A stretch of DNA of 38,183 nt from Limosilactobacillus pontis DSM 8475 (GCF_001435345.1 NZ_AZGO01000002.1:1-38183), one strand, 5' to 3'. Numbered from the stretch's first letter, positions 14,812 through 24,111 are shown. The notes: generated from the sequence alone by a model not told the origin. Numbers and translations are program-made.

Positions 14812-16323
14812 TTGCAAGAAACGAAGAAAAAGCACCGGTTCCATATGCCGTCTGCTTATACGATCTTGTTCATTATTATTGTCATTATTGCCATCCTGAC
14901 CTGGATTATTCCAGCCGGGACCTACGCTACTGATAAGGCCGGCAACATCATCTCTGGAACCTACAAGGCGGTTTCCAGCAAGCCGCAGGGGATCTGGGAT
15001 GTCTTCATGGCGCCGGTCATCGGGATGGTCGGGGACAAGAAGACGGAGGGGGCGATCTCCGTCTCCCTGTTCATCCTGGTCATCGGGGGCTTCTTGGGGG
15101 TTGTGAACAAGACTGACGCCCTTAATGAAGGGATCAGCTCGATTGTCCGGCGTTACAAGGGCCGGGAGAAGCAACTGATTCCGATCCTGATGATCCTGTT
15201 TGCCATCGGTGGTTCCACCTACGGAATGGGTGAGGAGACGATTGCCTTCTACCCACTGCTGATTCCCGTCATGATGGGGGTTGGCTTTGACTCGCTAGTT
15301 GCCGTGGCGATTGCCTTGGTCGGGACCCAGGTTGGGTGCCTGGCCTCGACTGTCAACCCATTCGCTACCGGGGTTGCATCACAAACTTTGAATATTTCAC
15401 CTGGTGATGGCCTCGGTTCCCGGTTGCTTTTGCTGATTATCACGACCGCCGTCAGCATCATCTACGTCTACCACTACGCTTCCGTTATCCAGAAGGACCC
15501 GACTAAGTCACTGATCTATGACCAGCGGGCCGAAGACGAGAAGCGGTTTGCCATCAAGGCGCGGACCGATGATGACCACCAGATGACCGGCCGCCAGAAG
15601 GCTGTTATCTGGCTCTTCGGATTGACCTTCGTCATCATGATCCTCGGGCTGATCCCGTGGACCAACCTGAACAGCCACTGGACATTCTTTGATACCTTTA
15701 CCAAGTGGTTGACCGGGATTCCATTCCTGGGTAACCTTTTGGGGCACGATATGGCGCCATTGGGGACCTGGTACTTTAACGAAATCACGATGCTCTTCCT
15801 CTTCATGTCCGTTGTGATCATGTGGGTCTACCACATGAAGGAGGGCGAATTCATGGACGCCTTCATGAAGGGAATGGCCGACTTCCTGAGCGTTGCCATC
15901 ATCGTGGCTGTTGCGCGTGGGATCCAAGTGGTCATGAACAACGGGATGATTACCGGGACCGTCCTGCATTGGGGTGAAATGGGCCTGCATGGGCTCTCAC
16001 AGAGTGTCTTCATCATCCTGACCTACATCTTCTACATTCCAATGTCATTCCTGATTCCATCGACCTCTGGACTGGCCGCCGCAACCATGGGGATCATCGG
16101 CCCACTGGGTCACTTTGCCCACGTCTCCGGTAGTCTGGTTATCACGGCTTACCAGGCTGCCTCTGGCTGGGTCAACCTGATCACGCCAACCTCCGGGATC
16201 GTAATGGGGGCCCTGGCCATCGCTCATGTCAACGTCAGTGTTTGGTGGAAGTGGATGCTCAAGTTGATGATCTACCTATTTATTGTTACCTGTGTATTCT
16301 TAGGTGTTGCTGCCGTATTGTAA
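14812..16323 (+). CDS. YfcC-family membrane transporter
   Basis: Polytopic secondary transporter, about 503 residues and about 12 hydrophobic segments, of the YfcC/DcuC/ArcD-related (AbgT-like) group. Family segments seen: LTWIIPAGTY near the first membrane helix, FAIGGSTYGMGEETIAFYPLLIPV (about 124-147), LASTVNPFATGVAS (about 181-194) and the C-terminal PSTSGLAAATMG (about 416-427) and LITPTSGIVMGAL. TTG 14812 sits behind GGGGTGA and gives MQETKKKHRF; GTG 14803 is an in-frame alternative. pepV starts 15 bases downstream, so they form an operon. With a dipeptidase as partner, uptake of a dipeptide, aminoacyl compound or amino acid is the best guess; no substrate can be assigned. Confidence 0.88.
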   Translation: MQETKKKHRFHMPSAYTILFIIIVIIAILTWIIPAGTYATDKAGNIISGTYKAVSSKPQGIWDVFMAPVIGMVGDKKTEGAISVSLFILVIGGFLGVVNKTDALNEGISSIVRRYKGREKQLIPILMILFAIGGSTYGMGEETIAFYPLLIPVMMGVGFDSLVAVAIALVGTQVGCLASTVNPFATGVASQTLNISPGDGLGSRLLLLIITTAVSIIYVYHYASVIQKDPTKSLIYDQRAEDEKRFAIKARTDDDHQMTGRQKAVIWLFGLTFVIMILGLIPWTNLNSHWTFFDTFTKWLTGIPFLGNLLGHDMAPLGTWYFNEITMLFLFMSVVIMWVYHMKEGEFMDAFMKGMADFLSVAIIVAVARGIQVVMNNGMITGTVLHWGEMGLHGLSQSVFIILTYIFYIPMSFLIPSTSGLAAATMGIIGPLGHFAHVSGSLVITAYQAASGWVNLITPTSGIVMGALAIAHVNVSVWWKWMLKLMIYLFIVTCVFLGVAAVL

Positions 16324-16338
16324 AAGGGATGAGTATTT

Positions 16339-17679
16339 ATGGCACAATTAGTAAATGAGAAGGAACAACAAGAAGCTGTTAAGGCTCTGGAACGACTGAT
16401 TTCGGTACCGTCATACAATCAGCCGGCTGAGGACGGGGCACCGTTTGGCTGTAAGATCCGCAACGCCCTGGACGAAATGATGAAGATCTGTGACGAGCTG
16501 GGCTTCAAGACCTACGAAGACCCAGATGGCTACTACGGTTACGCCGAGGTCGGTACGGGTGACAAGGTCTTTGGGGTAATCTGTCACCTCGACACGGTTC
16601 CGGCCGGCGACCTCAAGAACTGGACACACGACCCGTTCAAGGGCACCGTCATCGACAACGCCGTCTACGGGCGAGGTGCCCAGGACGATAAGGGTCCCGG
16701 GATCGCCGCCTTGTACGCGGTCAAGGCCCTGATGAACGCGGGTTATCACTTTAACCAGCGGATCCGCTTTATCTATGGGACCGATGAGGAGATCCTCTGG
16801 CGGGGAATCGCCCAGTACAACAAGAAGGAGTCCCAGATCGACAGCGGGATCTCCCCGGACGCCGAGTTCCCACTGATTTACGCTGAGAAGGGGCTGGAGC
16901 AGGCCTACCTGGTCGGCCCTGGCACGGATAAGCTGCACATCAGCTTGAAGAACGCCTTCAACGCCGTCCCGGACAAGGCCGTTTATGACGGGCCTAAGCA
17001 AGATAAGGTCAAGGCAGCTCTCGACAAGCACGGCTTCAAGTACACCAGCGATGACCACTCGATCACCGTCCTGGGGAAGTCGGTCCACGCCATGCTGGCG
17101 CCCCAGGGTACCAACGCTGTTCTCCGTCTGGCGATCGCCCTTGATGACGTCTTTGACTTCAAACTACTGGACTTCATCGGCAAGCTCTTCAAGGAGGACG
17201 CCACCGGGACCAACGTACTCGGTGACGTTGAGGACGAGTCTGGTCACCTGACCTTCAACATTTCCAGTCTGGAGATTAACGAGAAGGAGACCCGGATGCA
17301 GATTGACCTGCGGATTCCGGTCACCGTCGACCGGGACAAGCTCTTGAAGAAGCTTGACGAAAACGTTGCCGACTACGACCTCAAGTACGCTCCGTTTGAC
17401 TACGTTGCCCCGCTCTACGTACCAAAGGACAGCAAGCTGATCCAGACCCTGATGGACGTCTACAAGGAGCAGACGGGTGATACCAAGGCCACACCACAGA
17501 TCTCTGGTGGGGCGACCTTTGCCCGGACCATGCACAATTGCGTGGCCTTCGGGGGAATGCTGCCAACTACGCCGGACTACATGCACCAGGCCAATGAGCA
17601 GTGGCCGTTGCCAGATATGTTCAAGGCGATGGAGATCTACGCCCAGGCGATCAAGAAGCTCTGCGTTGATGGTGAATAA
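16339..17679 (+). CDS. pepV: Dipeptidase PepV (M20 family)
   Basis: Cytoplasmic di-zinc dipeptidase (Xaa-His/carnosine-type specificity in the family), 446 residues. Metal and catalytic residues are all present: His83 and Asp85 in CHLDTVPAG, the bridging Asp at 116 in GRGAQDDKGP, the catalytic/ligand Glu pair 150-151 in GTDEE, Asp174 in SPDAEFP and His416 in YMHQANEQW. The lid domain lies between about residues 185 and 380. ATG 16339 follows AAGGG at 10 bases. It is paired with the upstream transporter, which implies import of a dipeptide-like substrate followed by hydrolysis, and it is covered by the same cre-controlled promoter. Confidence 0.95.
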   Translation: MAQLVNEKEQQEAVKALERLISVPSYNQPAEDGAPFGCKIRNALDEMMKICDELGFKTYEDPDGYYGYAEVGTGDKVFGVICHLDTVPAGDLKNWTHDPFKGTVIDNAVYGRGAQDDKGPGIAALYAVKALMNAGYHFNQRIRFIYGTDEEILWRGIAQYNKKESQIDSGISPDAEFPLIYAEKGLEQAYLVGPGTDKLHISLKNAFNAVPDKAVYDGPKQDKVKAALDKHGFKYTSDDHSITVLGKSVHAMLAPQGTNAVLRLAIALDDVFDFKLLDFIGKLFKEDATGTNVLGDVEDESGHLTFNISSLEINEKETRMQIDLRIPVTVDRDKLLKKLDENVADYDLKYAPFDYVAPLYVPKDSKLIQTLMDVYKEQTGDTKATPQISGGATFARTMHNCVAFGGMLPTTPDYMHQANEQWPLPDMFKAMEIYAQAIKKLCVDGE

Positions 17680-17701
17680 TTAAATAGTTTACGGTATGCT
17701 A

Positions 17702-17740
17702 AAACGCCGGTCAGAGTCGCGATGGTTCTGACCGGCGTTT
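17702..17740 (+). terminator. pepV terminator
   Basis: AAACGCCGGTCAGA (17702-17715) pairs with TCTGACCGGCGTTT (17727-17740), a perfect 14-bp stem. It is placed 22 bases after the pepV stop and may also act on the minus strand. Confidence 0.9.
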
Positions 17741-17821
17741 CGTATTTAACAAGCGATTGTAAGTGAATTGTATTGAGAGAGATTGTAGTGTGCTTGTTGT
17801 TTATGGAAAGGAATTAATGGG

Positions 17822-19279
17822 TTACTTTTGTTCCATGACCGTTTCACCGTTTGCGATGATCTTGAAGGTCTTGTTAGCGGCGTCGGCATCGAGGACGGCC
17901 ACGTTGGCACCGTCCTTGTCCTTACGGGTGATCTTGATGGTCGTGTCGGTTGGCGTTTCAACGTCGATGGAGCCATCCAGATCGAAGGCGGCGAACTTGT
18001 TCCGCCAGGAAAGCAGACTCAACAGGTCCTTAACTACTGGCCGTTGCACTTCCTTGGCCACTTCTTCCTTGCTGTAGTAGTGACGGTTGATGTTCCGGCC
18101 TTCCTTGGTCTTTTCGAGGAGTTCCAGGTCGTTTGAGCCGGCCAGCAGACCAACGTAGTAAACCATTGGGATACCAGGGGCGAAGATTTGGAATGCCCGG
18201 GCCATCAGGTAGGCCTTATCGTTGTCACCGAGGGCGGAGTAGAAGGTCGTGTTGATCTGGTAGATGTCCAGGTTGTGGTATTCGGAACTGGAGTACTTCT
18301 TCTTGACGTTGGCACCAACCTTGTAGAGTTCCTTGGAGGTGTAGTCGATCTCGTCGTCAGACAGGATGTTCTTAGCGTCAACAACCCCGATCCCGTCGTG
18401 GGTGTCCAGGGTGGTGAACTGCTTCATCGGGCTCATCTTCAACCAGTTGGCCAGGCGGTTGGTCTTACCAGAGTAGAGGGTGTAGAGGGTGGTCATTGGC
18501 AGCACGAAGTCGTAGATGAAGTAGTCGTGTTGGGAAATCTTTTGTGGCATCGTGTAGTGCTCGTGGATTTCCGGCAGGATCTCGGCTTGGTAAGGTGCCA
18601 GAATCTTACGAACGTCTTCCAACAGGTCCCAGATTTCTGGTTCGACGAAGAAGTCGTTGGTGTCGGCCTTCTTAACAGCGTAGGCAAAGGCGTCCAGCCG
18701 GATCAGGTCGGCACCGTGCTTAACCATGGAGGTCAGGGTCTGCTTGAAGAATTCGTTAGCGACCTTGCTCTTGACGTTGATGTCGATCTGTTCCTCGCCA
18801 AAGGTGTTCCAAAGGTGTTCCTTAGTCCCGTCGGCGAATTCGATTTCCTGTTCTGGGGCCCGGTCCTTGCGCTTGTAGATCATGTCGATGTCCTTTTGGG
18901 TTGGACGGCCCTTACCGGCAGCTTCCCAGAACTTTTCCCAACGGATGAAGAAGTCGTTATACTTGGAATCATCGTGGTTCTTCTTGAAGTCTTGATACAT
19001 CACGGACTTCTTGGAGATGTGGTTGATCATGAAGTCAAACATCAGGTAGTAGTCCTTGCCAAGGGCTTCAACGTCATCCCAGTCACCGAACGCGGAGTCA
19101 ACCACGTCGTAACGGTATGGGGCAAAACCACGGTCACCGGTAGATGGGAAGAATGGCAGGAGGTGGACACCGCCGATGGCATCGCCGATGTATTCCTTCA
19201 GGACTTCGTGGGTTTCCTTGATGTTCTTAGCCATGGAATCGGAATAGGTGATTAACATTGCTTTGTTTTGAATTGGCAT
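17822..19279 (-). CDS. sucP: Sucrose phosphorylase (GH13_18)
   Basis: Retaining phosphorylase that splits sucrose with phosphate into alpha-D-glucose 1-phosphate and fructose in the cytoplasm, saving one ATP. It has 485 residues, normal for the family. Catalytic residues are visible: nucleophile Asp196 in LIRLDAFAY, acid/base Glu237 in LPEIHEHY and the transition-state stabiliser Asp292 in [10 protein letters not shown]. The loop after strand 2 reads [20 protein letters not shown] (51-70). Related GH13_18 enzymes act on sucrose 6'-phosphate or glucosylglycerol, so the acceptor is not fully certain. It lies 28 bases after an MFS permease in one operon; no PTS gene is nearby, which fits uptake of unphosphorylated sugar. 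Confidence 0.92.
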   Translation of the reverse strand: MPIQNKAMLITYSDSMAKNIKETHEVLKEYIGDAIGGVHLLPFFPSTGDRGFAPYRYDVVDSAFGDWDDVEALGKDYYLMFDFMINHISKKSVMYQDFKKNHDDSKYNDFFIRWEKFWEAAGKGRPTQKDIDMIYKRKDRAPEQEIEFADGTKEHLWNTFGEEQIDINVKSKVANEFFKQTLTSMVKHGADLIRLDAFAYAVKKADTNDFFVEPEIWDLLEDVRKILAPYQAEILPEIHEHYTMPQKISQHDYFIYDFVLPMTTLYTLYSGKTNRLANWLKMSPMKQFTTLDTHDGIGVVDAKNILSDDEIDYTSKELYKVGANVKKKYSSSEYHNLDIYQINTTFYSALGDNDKAYLMARAFQIFAPGIPMVYYVGLLAGSNDLELLEKTKEGRNINRHYYSKEEVAKEVQRPVVKDLLSLLSWRNKFAAFDLDGSIDVETPTDTTIKITRKDKDGANVAVLDADAANKTFKIIANGETVMEQK

Positions 19280-19307
19280 AATAAGACCTCCAAATTAAGT
19301 TAGATTA

Positions 19308-20522
19308 CTAGTGAGCAGTGTGACGAGTAGCAAAGAAAATAATCAGGGCGATGATGATCAACCCCACCCCGTAGATCGGGAATGGTGCTGCCAGCCCCAT
19401 TCCGGACAGTGGCTGACCCAACAGGTGGTTGGTCCATTCGGCAATCGTTGGGGAGAAGAAGGCCCCAAAGTTGAAACCGATCAGGCACAGGGAGGTAACC
19501 AACGGCTGCCGGTTAGCAGGCGCCAGGTCCGGCAGGAGGTTGAAGATCAGCGGTGAAACCAGCTGGAGTGGGAACCCAATCAGCAGCAGGCCGGCCACCA
19601 TCAGGAAGTAGTTATGGCCGGCAAAGCCGAACAGGAAGTTGGACAGGGCCATCAGCCCTAACCCCAGGTAGACGGTCCCAAAGCCCAGGTGCTTCTGGAT
19701 GGTACCATAGCAGATCCCACCCAGCGTGGCGCCGATCAGCATCAAGGACAGAAACATTGAGGAACCGGTGTAGTGGCTACCGTTGATGGCCACGGCCAGA
19801 CCAGGGAAACGGTTCTCCATTCCAACATAGTCCACGACCAGCAGGAATGCAAAGAGAACGAGCAGGTAGACTACCGGACTGATCTTGGTGATCGTCTGGT
19901 TCTCGTCTTCCCCAAGGTCCTCTGCTAGGTTATCTTCGTCGACTTCCTGGCCCTGGGCCTGACTATCGTCGGGAACCCGGAGTGCGAAGAAGACCAGAAC
20001 GACGAAGGCTAGGGCGTAAACCGCAAAGGACTGGTGCCAACCGGCGTAGCTCAGGATCAACCCCGCGATAGTCAGTGTGGCGGCCTGACCGATCTGCTCG
20101 GCGGCGGCCCGCCAGCCCAGCATCTGGGCCCGCTCCGTGCCGTCGTACCAGACAGCGATCATCGAGATGGCCTGGGAGTTATAGAGTCCGTAGCCGGCCC
20201 CCAGGACCAGCCGGGAGACCAGGATCGTCATGTAGTTGTTGACGAACAGTGGGACTAGCCCAGCGATGCCGACAATCGTGACCCCAGCCATGATGATCTT
20301 CTTATCGGAGATGTGGAACCACTCCTGGATGAGTGGGGAGAGGACCACGAAGATCATAACGGCAAAGGACGGGGTGGTTACCAGGTACTCGGACTGGGTC
20401 TGGGTGATTCCCAAGGCCGCCTTGAGTTGCGGCAGGGAACCCTGGATCGCGTAAGCACTGGTGATCATGAATGAGACTGACAGGAACGCTAGCTTGGTAA
20501 TCATGGAATGCTTGTTATTCAT
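19308..20522 (-). CDS. MFS permease, probably for the phosphorylase substrate
   Basis: Twelve-helix major facilitator superfamily transporter, 404 residues, with a central charged loop (about 195-225, QGQEVDEDNLAEDLGEDEN). The MFS motif-A-like segment after helix 2 is weak, but the helix 4-5 segment SRLVLGAGYGLYNSQAI is typical. I use ATG 20522 (MNNKHSMITK); the frame is open to 20576, but that extension runs through the operator palindrome and has no ribosome site. It is the first gene of the operon with sucrose phosphorylase, so import of sucrose or another glucoside is inferred from context only. Confidence 0.85.
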   Translation of the reverse strand: MNNKHSMITKLAFLSVSFMITSAYAIQGSLPQLKAALGITQTQSEYLVTTPSFAVMIFVVLSPLIQEWFHISDKKIIMAGVTIVGIAGLVPLFVNNYMTILVSRLVLGAGYGLYNSQAISMIAVWYDGTERAQMLGWRAAAEQIGQAATLTIAGLILSYAGWHQSFAVYALAFVVLVFFALRVPDDSQAQGQEVDEDNLAEDLGEDENQTITKISPVVYLLVLFAFLLVVDYVGMENRFPGLAVAINGSHYTGSSMFLSLMLIGATLGGICYGTIQKHLGFGTVYLGLGLMALSNFLFGFAGHNYFLMVAGLLLIGFPLQLVSPLIFNLLPDLAPANRQPLVTSLCLIGFNFGAFFSPTIAEWTNHLLGQPLSGMGLAAPFPIYGVGLIIIALIIFFATRHTAH

Positions 20523-20554
20523 ATTCTCAATTCCGCTTTCTTTCTTACTTGTGG

Positions 20555-20640
20555 CAAAATGATAAACGTTTATCATTTTGACTACGTGAATAATATACTA
20601 TGCCTCCATCATAATGTCAAACGTTTATCAAAACGTTTTG
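20555..20640 (-). promoter_or_regulatory. MFS-sucP promoter with three LacI-type operators
   Basis: On the minus strand TTGACA (20620-20615), 17 bases and TATATT (20597-20592) form the promoter. O1 (20555-20580) is a perfect 26-bp palindrome with centre GATAAACGTTTATC, just after the start point. O2, TCAAACGTTTATCA (20617-20630), overlaps the -35 box. O3, CAAAACGTTTTG (20629-20640), abuts it. All have the central CG of LacI-family operators. Repressor looping between O1 and O2/O3 is plausible. No LacI gene lies in this window. Confidence 0.85.
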
Positions 20641-20747
20641 TAATCATTTTCATTGAGGTGGGTTCGCTCTTTTATGAAAACATAATGTAAGCTTGCTGCG
20701 ATTAGGTTCATCCTATTAATGTGAACGACGTAACGAAGGAAAATAAA

Positions 20748-20780
20748 AACTGCGTCGATCGTACTTGATCGTGCGCAGTT
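20748..20780 (-). terminator. Terminator of the downstream aldo/keto reductase
   Basis: On the minus strand AACTGCGCACGATC and GATCGACGCAGTT form a stem with a 6-base loop followed by TTTATTTT. It lies just after the repaired reductase stop at 20790. Confidence 0.85.
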
Positions 20781-20789
20781 AATTTAGTG

Positions 20790-21633
20790 TTAGTACTGAC
20801 GGTCGTATTCATAAGTCAGTTCTGGTTCACGACCGGTCCGCTGGTAGTTGTTGAGGGCGTCAACCTGGCGCATCTCATCTGCCGATAGTTCAAAGTCGTA
20901 GATATCGGCGTTTTGCTGGATCCGGTCAGCGTGGACCGACCTTTGGAATGAAGGAGACCCCATTTTGCAGGTGCCAACGTAGGATTACCTGGGCCGGTGA
21001 CTTACCGTGGGCAGCACCGATTTGCTTTAGGACTGGCTCACTGAGGACGGCTCCCCGGCCTAAGGGACTCCAGGCCTGAGTGATAATCTGGTGGTCATGG
21101 TTGAACTGGAGCAAAGGTTTTTGGGTGAGGAGCGGGTGCAACTCGACCTGATCGACTACCGGCATCTCGTGAGCCTTAATGGCCAGGTACTGGAGGTGGA
21201 TCATCTGATAGTTGCTAACCCCGATCGACTTGGCCATCCCGGCCCGTTTCAGGTCCTCAAAGGCCCGCCAGGTTTCAAAGAAGTGTTGTTCGATCGGCCA
21301 GTGAATAAGCAGGAGGTCAACATAGTCTGTCTGTAACCTCTTCAGTGATTCCTTGACTGATTGAATTGTCTGGTCATATCCCTGGTTATCTTCGGCGACT
21401 TTAGTAGTAAGGAAAAACTGGTCCCGGGGGATTCGCAAGTCCTTGAAGGCGGTCCCGGCCGCGGCCTCATTGCCATAGAGCTGGGCGGTATCAAAGAGCC
21501 GATACCCCGTTGAGTAGGCATCCTTGATGGCATTGGTCATCGTTTCCTGGCCGTCAACCTTGTAAAGGCCGAAACCTTCCTGCGGCATTTGGTTACCGTC
21601 CGCGAGCTTTACCCAGTTATCTTTAACATTCAT
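20790..21633 (-). pseudogene. Aldo/keto reductase (2,5-diketogluconate reductase type), frameshifted near the 3' end
   Basis: NADPH-dependent AKR of the 2,5-DKG reductase / AKR5 type. Tetrad: Asp48 and Tyr53 in LFDTAQLYGNE, Lys78 in TTKVAED, His111 in LLIHWP. ATG 21633 follows AAAGGGGTGA. The frame closes at 20926 after VSFIPK; dropping one G in AAGGTCGG on the coding strand (about 20938-20942) restores SVHADRIQQN and a normal end at YEYDRQY, total 280 residues. As written, the coenzyme-contacting K-S-V-x-x-x-R segment and about 47 C-terminal residues are missing, so activity is doubtful. It is preceded 62 bases upstream by the class A serine hydrolase gene on the same strand. Confidence 0.88.
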
Positions 21634-21695
21634 AAATTGTCACCCCTTTATCCCAAATATAGCATTACCGCTTGGGGTGAGAAAAGGGATAACGC

Positions 21696-22487
21696 TTATT
21701 CCATGATTGACTTGGTGGTCCGGGCTAACTGTTCAATGGTCTGCTGACCGGTCATCATACTGTCGTTCTTGTCGGTGTAGACGGCGATGGTATAGCTGGT
21801 CCCATTGGCGTTCTTGACGTAACCAATGCTGTTGACGATCCAGTCGTCAGATCCGTAGCTCAACCAGCCGTTCTTGATGGCGAAGTTGTCACTGACAGCC
21901 GAGATTCCCCAGGCCTGGTCTGATTCAACGTTACTCATCAGGCTACGGATGGTAGTCCGGTCCTGGCTAGAGAGGAGTTTGGACTGGTAGAAGATATTGT
22001 TGAGTAACTTGACCTGGTCCTTTGGAGTGGTGGTGGTCAGTCCCCAGCTCTTGTGGGCAATTGAGTCCTTCATGCCAAATTTGTTGAAGACCTCTTGGAG
22101 TCCTGATTGCCCCCCCAGTTCGTTGAAGAGGGTGGTCGTAGCGCTGTTGTCACTCTGCTCAATCATCTTCTTGGCCAGGTCTGTCTGGGTGCTGCTCAGT
22201 GGAGCCTGCTGCTTGAGCAGGAGCCCGGCGAGGATGCCGACCTTGACGGTGCTGGCCGTGTGAAACTTGTGGTGGGGAGCATTCGTTGAGGTGTAGATAC
22301 GATGCGTTTTGGGAGAATAAACCGCGATACTGACGTTATCACTGGAGGTGTAGACGATCTTGTTCCAGTTAGCTTTGAGGCGGGACCCCAGTGACAGGAA
22401 ATGGTGGAGGCCAAGGATAATGACCAGTATTAATATGATGATTAAGATTAGCCGTGGCCGACGGCGGGGATGCTGAGCACGCTGCAT
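21696..22487 (-). CDS. Membrane-anchored class A beta-lactamase-fold serine hydrolase
   Basis: 263 residues: basic N-terminus (QRAQHPRRRPR), one membrane helix (about 13-33), then an extracytoplasmic PF13354-like domain. Active-site motifs: STVK with Ser79 and Lys82, SDN (112-114), and KNG (205-207) in place of KTG. No ExxLN omega-loop glutamate is apparent (TTTTPKDQVKLLN occupies that region), so true beta-lactam hydrolysis is unlikely; a penicillin-binding or peptidoglycan-modifying role is more probable. ATG 22487 follows AAGGAG; the upstream extension to 22580 lacks a ribosome site. It is divergent from dacA across 190 bases, a wall-related neighbourhood. Confidence 0.82.
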   Translation of the reverse strand: MQRAQHPRRRPRLILIIILILVIILGLHHFLSLGSRLKANWNKIVYTSSDNVSIAVYSPKTHRIYTSTNAPHHKFHTASTVKVGILAGLLLKQQAPLSSTQTDLAKKMIEQSDNSATTTLFNELGGQSGLQEVFNKFGMKDSIAHKSWGLTTTTPKDQVKLLNNIFYQSKLLSSQDRTTIRSLMSNVESDQAWGISAVSDNFAIKNGWLSYGSDDWIVNSIGYVKNANGTSYTIAVYTDKNDSMMTGQQTIEQLARTTKSIME

Positions 22488-22596
22488 GATGCAAACTCCT
22501 TTCTTTCTTGATGTGCGTACCTTACTAATCATACTTGTGAAATTGGAAAAAGGGAACATATTAATTGTGATTTTAACCAATAGTTTGCGAATTAGC

Positions 22597-22625
22597 TTGA
22601 ATATTTAGCAAAGTTCACTGATAAT
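22597..22625 (+). promoter_or_regulatory. dacA promoter
   Basis: TTGAAT (22597-22602), a 17-base spacer and GATAAT (22620-22625) stand about 50 bases before the dacA start. Confidence 0.6.
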
Positions 22626-22677
22626 TCATGATTAAGGACTATCCTAAGGGGTAGCAATCTGAGAAGGGACTAATAAA

Positions 22678-23925
22678 ATGAAGAAATTTGGTCATAAGTT
22701 GATCTGCTACTTGCTGGTGCTCCTGTCTTTTAACCTGAGTTTAATCGGCCTAGAAAACCGGGCCCAGGCCAGTGACGGAGCGTTTTACGATATGAAAGCA
22801 CGGGCGGCTTATGCAATCGATGCCCAGACCGGACAGGTGCTCTACCAGAAGAATGCCAATAAGGTCTACCCAATTGCGTCCCTGACCAAGATCCTGACTT
22901 TAGCGGTGATCGAACAGGACGTCCGTGACCACCGGCTGAGTTGGAAGCAGAAGGTTAAGATCACTCCTGCCGTTGCCAAGGTAGCTAACGACTGGCACTT
23001 CTCCAATGTCCAGTTAAATGCCGGGGAGCGGTACAGTATCTGGCAGCTGGCCGAATCTATGATGCTGGTCTCAGCCGATGGAAGCGCCGAGGCCTTGGCA
23101 CTGGCTAGTGCTGGCAGTACCGCCGCCTTCAATAAGAAGATGCAAAAGGTTGCCCAGGCGGCTGGGGTGCATGATGCCAAGATCTATAACATGATTGGCC
23201 TTTCCAACGACAGTCTGGGTAAGCACCGGCTCAAGGGTGTGGCCAACGACGCGGAGAATAAGATGTCGGCTAAGGACTTGGCCCTGATCTCACGTTATGT
23301 GATCAACAAGTATCCGGAGACGTTGAAGATCACCAAGAAGAAGTTTGCTAATTTTGATGTCTCAGCCGACCAGCAGTACTTGATGACTAACATCAATGCT
23401 CTCCTGCCGCAAAATGGTTTTGCCCCAAGCGGCTGGACGATTGACGGCCTGAAGACGGGGAATACCGACGCGGCCGGCAAGTGTATTGTGACGACCGGGA
23501 CCTATGCCGGCCGGCGGGTCATCCTGGTCGCATTGCACACTAAGGGGGACTGGAATAACCAGTCAAAGATGCAGAAGGAATTCTACGAGGCCCTGGCAGC
23601 TAACTACCAGCCAGTTGAATTGCAGAAGATTACTGACCTGCCCAAGAACGTTCGTCAGACGCGACTGGTTCACGCTAAGGGTCAGCATCATGTTCATCTA
23701 CAGCTGGCTCATGCCCAGTGGATCTGGATGAAGAAGGGTGATGACTGGCGGGCTACTAGGCCGCGCTTTGTTGTTGATTCGGCCCACCGCTCGGTTACTG
23801 GAAAACTGACGGCTCCGGTGAAGAAGGGCGAACGGGTTGGTAGTGTTGAGCTGCGGATCAAGGGGATGCCGGTCATACAGGTGCCGGTTACCAGCAGGCA
23901 AACGATTACTAAACGGGTCCTGTAA
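22678..23925 (+). CDS. dacA: D-alanyl-D-alanine carboxypeptidase (PBP5/6 type)
   Basis: Exported low-molecular-mass penicillin-binding protein that trims the terminal D-Ala of peptidoglycan stems. 415 residues: signal peptide 1-31 (MKKFGHK, hydrophobic core, cut near RAQA-SDG), S11 peptidase domain with SLTK (Ser68, Lys71) and KTG (259-261, DGLKTGNTDAAG), then a C-terminal beta domain (about 300-400). The usual SGN/SxN motif reads SAD (132-134, VSADGSAEAL), so Asn is replaced by Asp. There is no clear amphipathic anchor helix at the end, but the C-terminal sequence is basic (TKRVL). It is a single gene with its own promoter and terminator. Confidence 0.92.
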   Translation: MKKFGHKLICYLLVLLSFNLSLIGLENRAQASDGAFYDMKARAAYAIDAQTGQVLYQKNANKVYPIASLTKILTLAVIEQDVRDHRLSWKQKVKITPAVAKVANDWHFSNVQLNAGERYSIWQLAESMMLVSADGSAEALALASAGSTAAFNKKMQKVAQAAGVHDAKIYNMIGLSNDSLGKHRLKGVANDAENKMSAKDLALISRYVINKYPETLKITKKKFANFDVSADQQYLMTNINALLPQNGFAPSGWTIDGLKTGNTDAAGKCIVTTGTYAGRRVILVALHTKGDWNNQSKMQKEFYEALAANYQPVELQKITDLPKNVRQTRLVHAKGQHHVHLQLAHAQWIWMKKGDDWRATRPRFVVDSAHRSVTGKLTAPVKKGERVGSVELRIKGMPVIQVPVTSRQTITKRVL

Positions 23926-23946
23926 AATTGAATAGTTAACAAATGA

Positions 23947-23977
23947 AAAGATTTGCATGTGTTGCGGATCTTTTTTT
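23947..23977 (+). terminator. dacA terminator
   Basis: AAAGATTTGC (23947-23956) pairs with GCGGATCTTT (23964-23973, two U-G pairs) around a 7-base loop, followed by a T-run. Confidence 0.75.
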
Positions 23978-24111
23978 ATTGAATAATTTTACTCGGCATT
24001 GTGAAATTCTGAATTTATATGGCATATACTTAACGGAACAGTTGCGGCCTGGCCTTGGGGAGCCGGATGTATATGGTATTCGAGGGCCGATATCATCATT
24101 GACCATTCGGT

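Noticed and set aside
18188-19255. 355-codon ORF antisense to sucP
   Set aside because: Its composition mirrors the third-position bias of sucP and it shows no family motifs, ribosome site or promoter.
20704-20714. 11-base inverse match (TAGGATGAACC) to a segment of the small RNA
   Set aside because: No similarity extends beyond the 11 bases, so it is probably chance.
21696-22487. Calling the class A fold protein a beta-lactamase resistance gene
   Set aside because: The KTG motif is KNG and the omega-loop glutamate is not apparent; lactobacilli carry many such non-resistance relatives.
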